Source: Paracentrotus lividus (Eukaryota; Echinodermata; Echinoidea; Camarodonta; Echinidae). From it: a DNA stretch of 64,000 nt. Below the pieces are notes generated by a model that worked only from the letters and a program-made list of their open reading frames with translations, made no database searches and was not told the DNA's origin. Location of the stretch: contig CALNVZ010003432.1 in the NCBI GenBank assembly GCA_940671915.1, forward strand, positions 13,604,141-13,668,140, in the 5' to 3' direction. The position numbers and the translations under genes are program-made. Below are positions 60,069 through 64,000 of the stretch, one piece after another; the stretch's first letter is position 1, and each line of letters begins with the position of its first letter.

Positions 60069-61460
60069 CTGAAAGACATTAGAGTCATGTATGATATGAG
60101 TCAATCTAATTTTAACAAGAACATTAATTAGGTGAAACAAATTTCGACAATTTTGATGAAACACCCAAAATCTTAAAAGAGCAATGCGACTATTACACAA
60201 TCTGTGATGTTAAATCTCTGTGAAAATTGAATTCACTGTTATACAGCACATTTGGCTCCTTTTTGTGGGCAGATATTACTTTCCTTCATAAGAGACTTTC
60301 AATTAGAACAATTATTTCATAGATAATAGAAACAAAAATCAGTTATCAGAGATTATCCTGAAGTTTTCCTCCTCATCTATGCCTATTACATGTACCCTGA
60401 CTTTTTATTTGATACATTTTTAGCAAGATAATTATTAAATAAATAAATAATAATTAAAGTCTTATGATTTTTCGATCTCATTAAGATAAATATGATTTGT
60501 CATATCTTATCTTATATTTCACGAATTCAAACCTACCTTCTTGTCAACTACATTTCAGCTTTAGGTCTAAGTTTAAACAACTGTAATTACTGGAAGTCCA
60601 TCCTTGAATTTAATTGGTTACAAACAAACCAAACAAAACAAAATTAAACAAAACAAAAACAAAGAAAAAATAAAACTAGAAATTTAATTCGTCATTAGGA
60701 TGAATTAGGTGGTCTGTCTAAGAAATACATAAGAAATGATAGAAGAGAAAAAGAAAGAAAAAATATATAGATAAATGCATTAGAAATGATCCTAGAGTAG
60801 AAGTGAAGAGGAAAGAAAGTCAAAACAAAGAAATACATTAGAAATGATCACAGAAGATAATAGAAAAGAAAGACAAAGAAATACATAAGAAATGAGAAGA
60901 GTTGAGAAAAAAGAAAAACAAAGCAATACATTATCCTCATCACAATCATGACCATAATGGTCACCATCAAGATGAAGATGATAATGCATAAAACATCATT
61001 GAGTACACTCATAGCACAATGTCAATACTTTAGTATCAATTGACCTTGTAGACCAAACTGCCATATTTTGGGGGAAATTTTTGCCAGCTGGTCAATGTTT
61101 TTTTTTCCTAAGGTTTTTATCCTTTTTGCAATAGCTTCAGCTCCAAAATTAAGTATTAGTATATTTCTATGTTATTATTACTATTATATTATTATCATGT
61201 TATTAAGACACAAAGAATAGGTTTTAGATAAATTTCAAATCAAAATGATGGGGAAAAAAAAGAAAGAAAAAAAGAACACCACTGATTTTTACTCTTCCCC
61301 CACAAAAAAAAAAAAACAAACAAAAAAACTTGTGCCAGAAATTGGACTTTAAAACACCAGGGATAGTGAAAGGAACATCCAAACACTCAGTTACTGAAAA
61401 AAAAAGGTAGGAGGAAAATTTATTTCAAAAGTGAGAAATTAAGTTTGTTTTCTGAAAGTT
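60069..61460. other. TEX261 5' flank/intron, no gene recognised
   Basis: A-rich sequence with reiterated GAAATACATAAGAAATGA-type words (60720-60900), a CATCATCAC/GATGATG foldback at 60930-61000 and A runs near 61255-61330. The missing first TEX261 exon (start MWF-type in other animals) was looked for and not found. Confidence 0.4.
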
Positions 61461-61469
61461 TTCTTTTTG

Positions 61470-62995
61470 AATCTTGTCATCTGGATCTGGATCTGGATGT
61501 TGACAGTGCAGGACCGTTTCGGTATAGTGCACCGGAAAGAGAGAGGGCTGGTGAAGACTAGCAGTACGAAGAAGATACTGGCCTTCAACAGCAGCCTTGA
61601 AGTTTGCTACTGTTGTGGAGTTGACTATGGAATCTGGAAGATGGTTCAGTCCACTGTTGTTTCGATGAAGAATGAGTTCTTGTATTGTGGGGTATTGAAA
61701 TTTTCAGCTGCAAAGCATTTACTATTATTATGTACTTGCCTTTCAACTGGGTTAGAGGCTACAAACCCCGTGAATTTTTTTGCTTTAATTTGCCTTTTTT
61801 GTCTCGCAGGTCTTGTAAATTTATCAATAGGAGGGCTGGTACCAACCCCCGACCACTTTGAAGAAGGTAGTGAGTCTTGAGCACCTCCGTCTTGATGCCA
61901 GTGTTGGTAGTTCGAGGTGAGTCAGCATCCGGGTCATGCTCCCAGGATCTCTGGATCTGTAGTCTTTTGTTATGAAGCGAGCTCCTCGGCGTTGGATCCT
62001 TTCAAGTGAGTCAATATCCTTCTGAAGGTATGGATCCATACTATGGCCCCGTATTCCATGATGGATCTGACGAGCGCCGTGTAGGCCGTCTTTTTACAGT
62101 TCTCTGGGCAGAAACTCAGTTACGCCTCAGGAGTGCAAGGACAGAGTTGGCTTTCCGTGCGGTCTTGGCTACGTGAGGACTCCAACTCAGCTTCTCATTC
62201 AGGACAACTCCTAGAATACGGGTGTTCTGGTACCTGCTTCAGGATATGGTCTTGTAGCACATAGAAGTGGGAAGACTTAGCGTTGATGCTCAAGATGGTA
62301 CACTTACTGGCGTTGAAGGCCATGCCCCATGTTACTGCCCACTTCTCGAGTTCTTGAGGTCATCTTGTAGGATCTGGTGGTCACGTTGCGATTTGATCTG
62401 TCGGTACAGCAAACAGTCATCGGCGAACAGATGCACTTGGACGAGCAGGCTGGGAGGTCATTTATATGGCAGAGGAAAAGCAACGGACCGAGGACTGTCC
62501 CCTGCGGAACGCCAGATGTTACAGTACCGCCTGTGGACTGGTTTCCGTCTACAACCACCGACATTTCTCTGGTGGTGAGAAATGTCTGTAGCCATCGATG
62601 AAGGGGGCCTTTGATCCCGTAGCTGGTGAGCTTGTGAAGCAGCTTGTTATGCGGGACCGTGTCGAACGCCTTTGAAAAGTTGAGTATGGCTACATCAGTC
62701 TGTTTCTTCTTGTCGTATGCTGTTACAAGGTCATGCACTGTAGTTAGAAGTTGAGTCTCTGTCGAGTGACCTGATCTGAAACCATGATTAAGTGACGTAA
62801 GGATGTTAAAGAGAGAGATAGGATTTGGGAGGTACCTCGCCGAACCACCACTCGACACCCGGCCAAGCTGAAGGACGTCTTAAAATACGTTCGATAAGAA
62901 ACCAGTGTATCCCATTTTGTCCCGCACAGCAATGTCGTATCTGGCTTGCCCGATGTCCAGTGTGACATCGGAGAGGATGTTTTCACTGGCAGGTA
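61470..62995 (-). pseudogene. Non-LTR retrotransposon remnant (reverse transcriptase)
   Basis: The core reads NHGFRSGHSTETQLLTTVHD, VAILNFSKAFDTVPHNKLLH, YGIKGPLHRWLQTFLTTREM, TSGVPQGTVLGPLLFLCHIN (about 62780-62440), then after a frameshift HLFADDCLLYRQIKSQRDHQ (FADD catalytic box). The C-terminal part has DPYLQKDIDSLERIQRRGAR (62040-61960) and near the 3' end HLPDSIVNSTTVANFKAAVE (about 61650). Several frameshifts and stops: inactive. The subfamily (CR1, Jockey or similar) is not fixed. Confidence 0.85.
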
Positions 62996-62999
62996 ACAT

Positions 63000-64000
63000 C
63001 CTCACCAAAAGAGGTGTGCAATGAACCCTGACACTCTCAATAAGTTGGCCGTCATCAAAGTCAATCGCAAATACCTTAACAAATCATGAATTGTCTTTGT
63101 ATAGTTTGGTACAAGGCAGGTATGAGACACTGTGTATTTTGGCAAACCTTTCATACAACTGGTGCGATTATCAATACGGCCAATTAGCTCGAAACAGCAA
63201 TATAGGCTTTAATTTTGTTTAAAATTCATAATGAATGAAAACTATATATCGCCTCAAAACTAATATTAGTTCTTCAATGACTTCAAATCATGACTTATAC
63301 TCTAATAATTTGATACAATCTGATATAGGCTGATACGAAAAATCTAGAAAATGCGTTAAATATAAATCTCGTACTTCTCGGATGAAAAAAAAAACAAACA
63401 AAAAACAATAATGATAATAAAATGTTGTCTCACTTGTCTTATTATATCATAATGATAACAAATGCAACACAAAACGCGTTTTGTGTTTTCTTGTTCTGAT
63501 AAAACACGTACAAAAAAATCAATATATTGGTATCCGAATCCGATCTGTTCTGTTCTTCAATGATTGAAAATGCTTTGATGGTTTTATGTGAAACTTTATC
63601 GTCACACAAGGCTTGTTCGAAATTGGTTTTCTTTGTAAATTTTGTCCATGCGTTCATTTATTGTACAGTGTTCCCCCCCCCCAAAAAAAAAGCCTCCGGA
63701 AATGTGACCGTACTCAAGATATTACCCGTCTTCGTAAAAAGCAGTTCTTCGCTAGACAAAGCTTTATTTGAAGAAATAAATTTCTATAAAGGTCATCCGT
63801 CTAGTAAAGAAATACTCTTATAACTTTTAAGAATATGCTTTTAAAAAATATCCTGATTAATAAGGCCAGTTTCCCGAGACATTTTTTTATGGGGGGGGGG
63901 GGAGGGGGCGACTGTGAATGTACATTGTTCTTACGCTGACATGTTGTTTAATCAAAATTATGATTTAACAGAAAACAGTAAATTTTGTGCGAGCTACTTT
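63000..64000. other. Right edge, no gene recognised
   Basis: AT-rich. CCCCCCCCCCAAAAAAAAA near 63675 and a G run at 63892-63908 are low complexity. ORFs near 63.5-63.8 kb have no recognisable domain. Confidence 0.4.

Noticed and set aside
61467-61880. 137-aa ORF on the plus strand
   Set aside because: Antisense shadow of the degraded retrotransposon, whose coding sense is the minus strand.

Overview
The window is nuclear genomic DNA of an animal, AT-rich, with short exons, long introns and very dense interspersed repeats. Five spliced protein-coding genes can be read. Their sequences, plus the repeat landscape (hairpin MITEs, tRNA-derived SINEs, CR1-like LINE remnants, arrays of GCGAGCGCGAAGCGCGAGC), suggest a non-vertebrate deuterostome, most likely a sea urchin (Lytechinus/Strongylocentrotus type). 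The genus is an inference; I could not search a database.

Layout. (1) 1-5.6 kb: no gene, several foldback repeats. (2) 5681-11631, minus: securin (PTTG), 5 coding exons, 228 aa, with a tandem duplicate of exon 4 that looks coding-constrained and carries a stop. (3) 11.7-19 kb: putative securin promoter, then repeats, including a 1.63-kb element with terminal inverted repeats (TIRs) and a 5-bp target duplication (TSD). (4) 19006-25954, plus: SNRPG (SmG), 4 exons, 77 aa; intron 1 holds a ~2.96-kb composite element and intron 2 a head-to-head SINE dimer. (5) 29718-43194, minus: ENO4, 11 exons, 580 aa, with introns full of MITEs and LINE fragments. (6) 44958-49355, plus: an ANKRD53-like ankyrin protein, 4 exons, 490 aa. 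(7) 54968-60068, minus: TEX261 (Svp26 family), 5 exons seen; the first coding exon is not in view. (8) 61.4-63.0 kb: a broken non-LTR retrotransposon on the minus strand.

Securin/SNRPG and ENO4/ANKRD53 are head-to-head pairs; SNRPG/ENO4 and ANKRD53/TEX261 are convergent. SNRPG, ANKRD53 and TEX261 also lie close together on human chromosome 2p13 (from memory), so part of this order may be ancestral. Functionally the genes are cell-division (securin, ANKRD53), splicing (SNRPG), sperm-related glycolytic family (ENO4) and ER-Golgi traffic (TEX261); they do not form one pathway.

No new multi-gene system was found. The strongest new signals are the duplicated securin exon, the substituted active-site residues in ENO4, and SINE insertions lying exactly at 3' splice sites of SNRPG and ANKRD53. 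Exon borders were placed by eye from GT/AG sites, reading phase and family similarity; every join listed keeps the frame.
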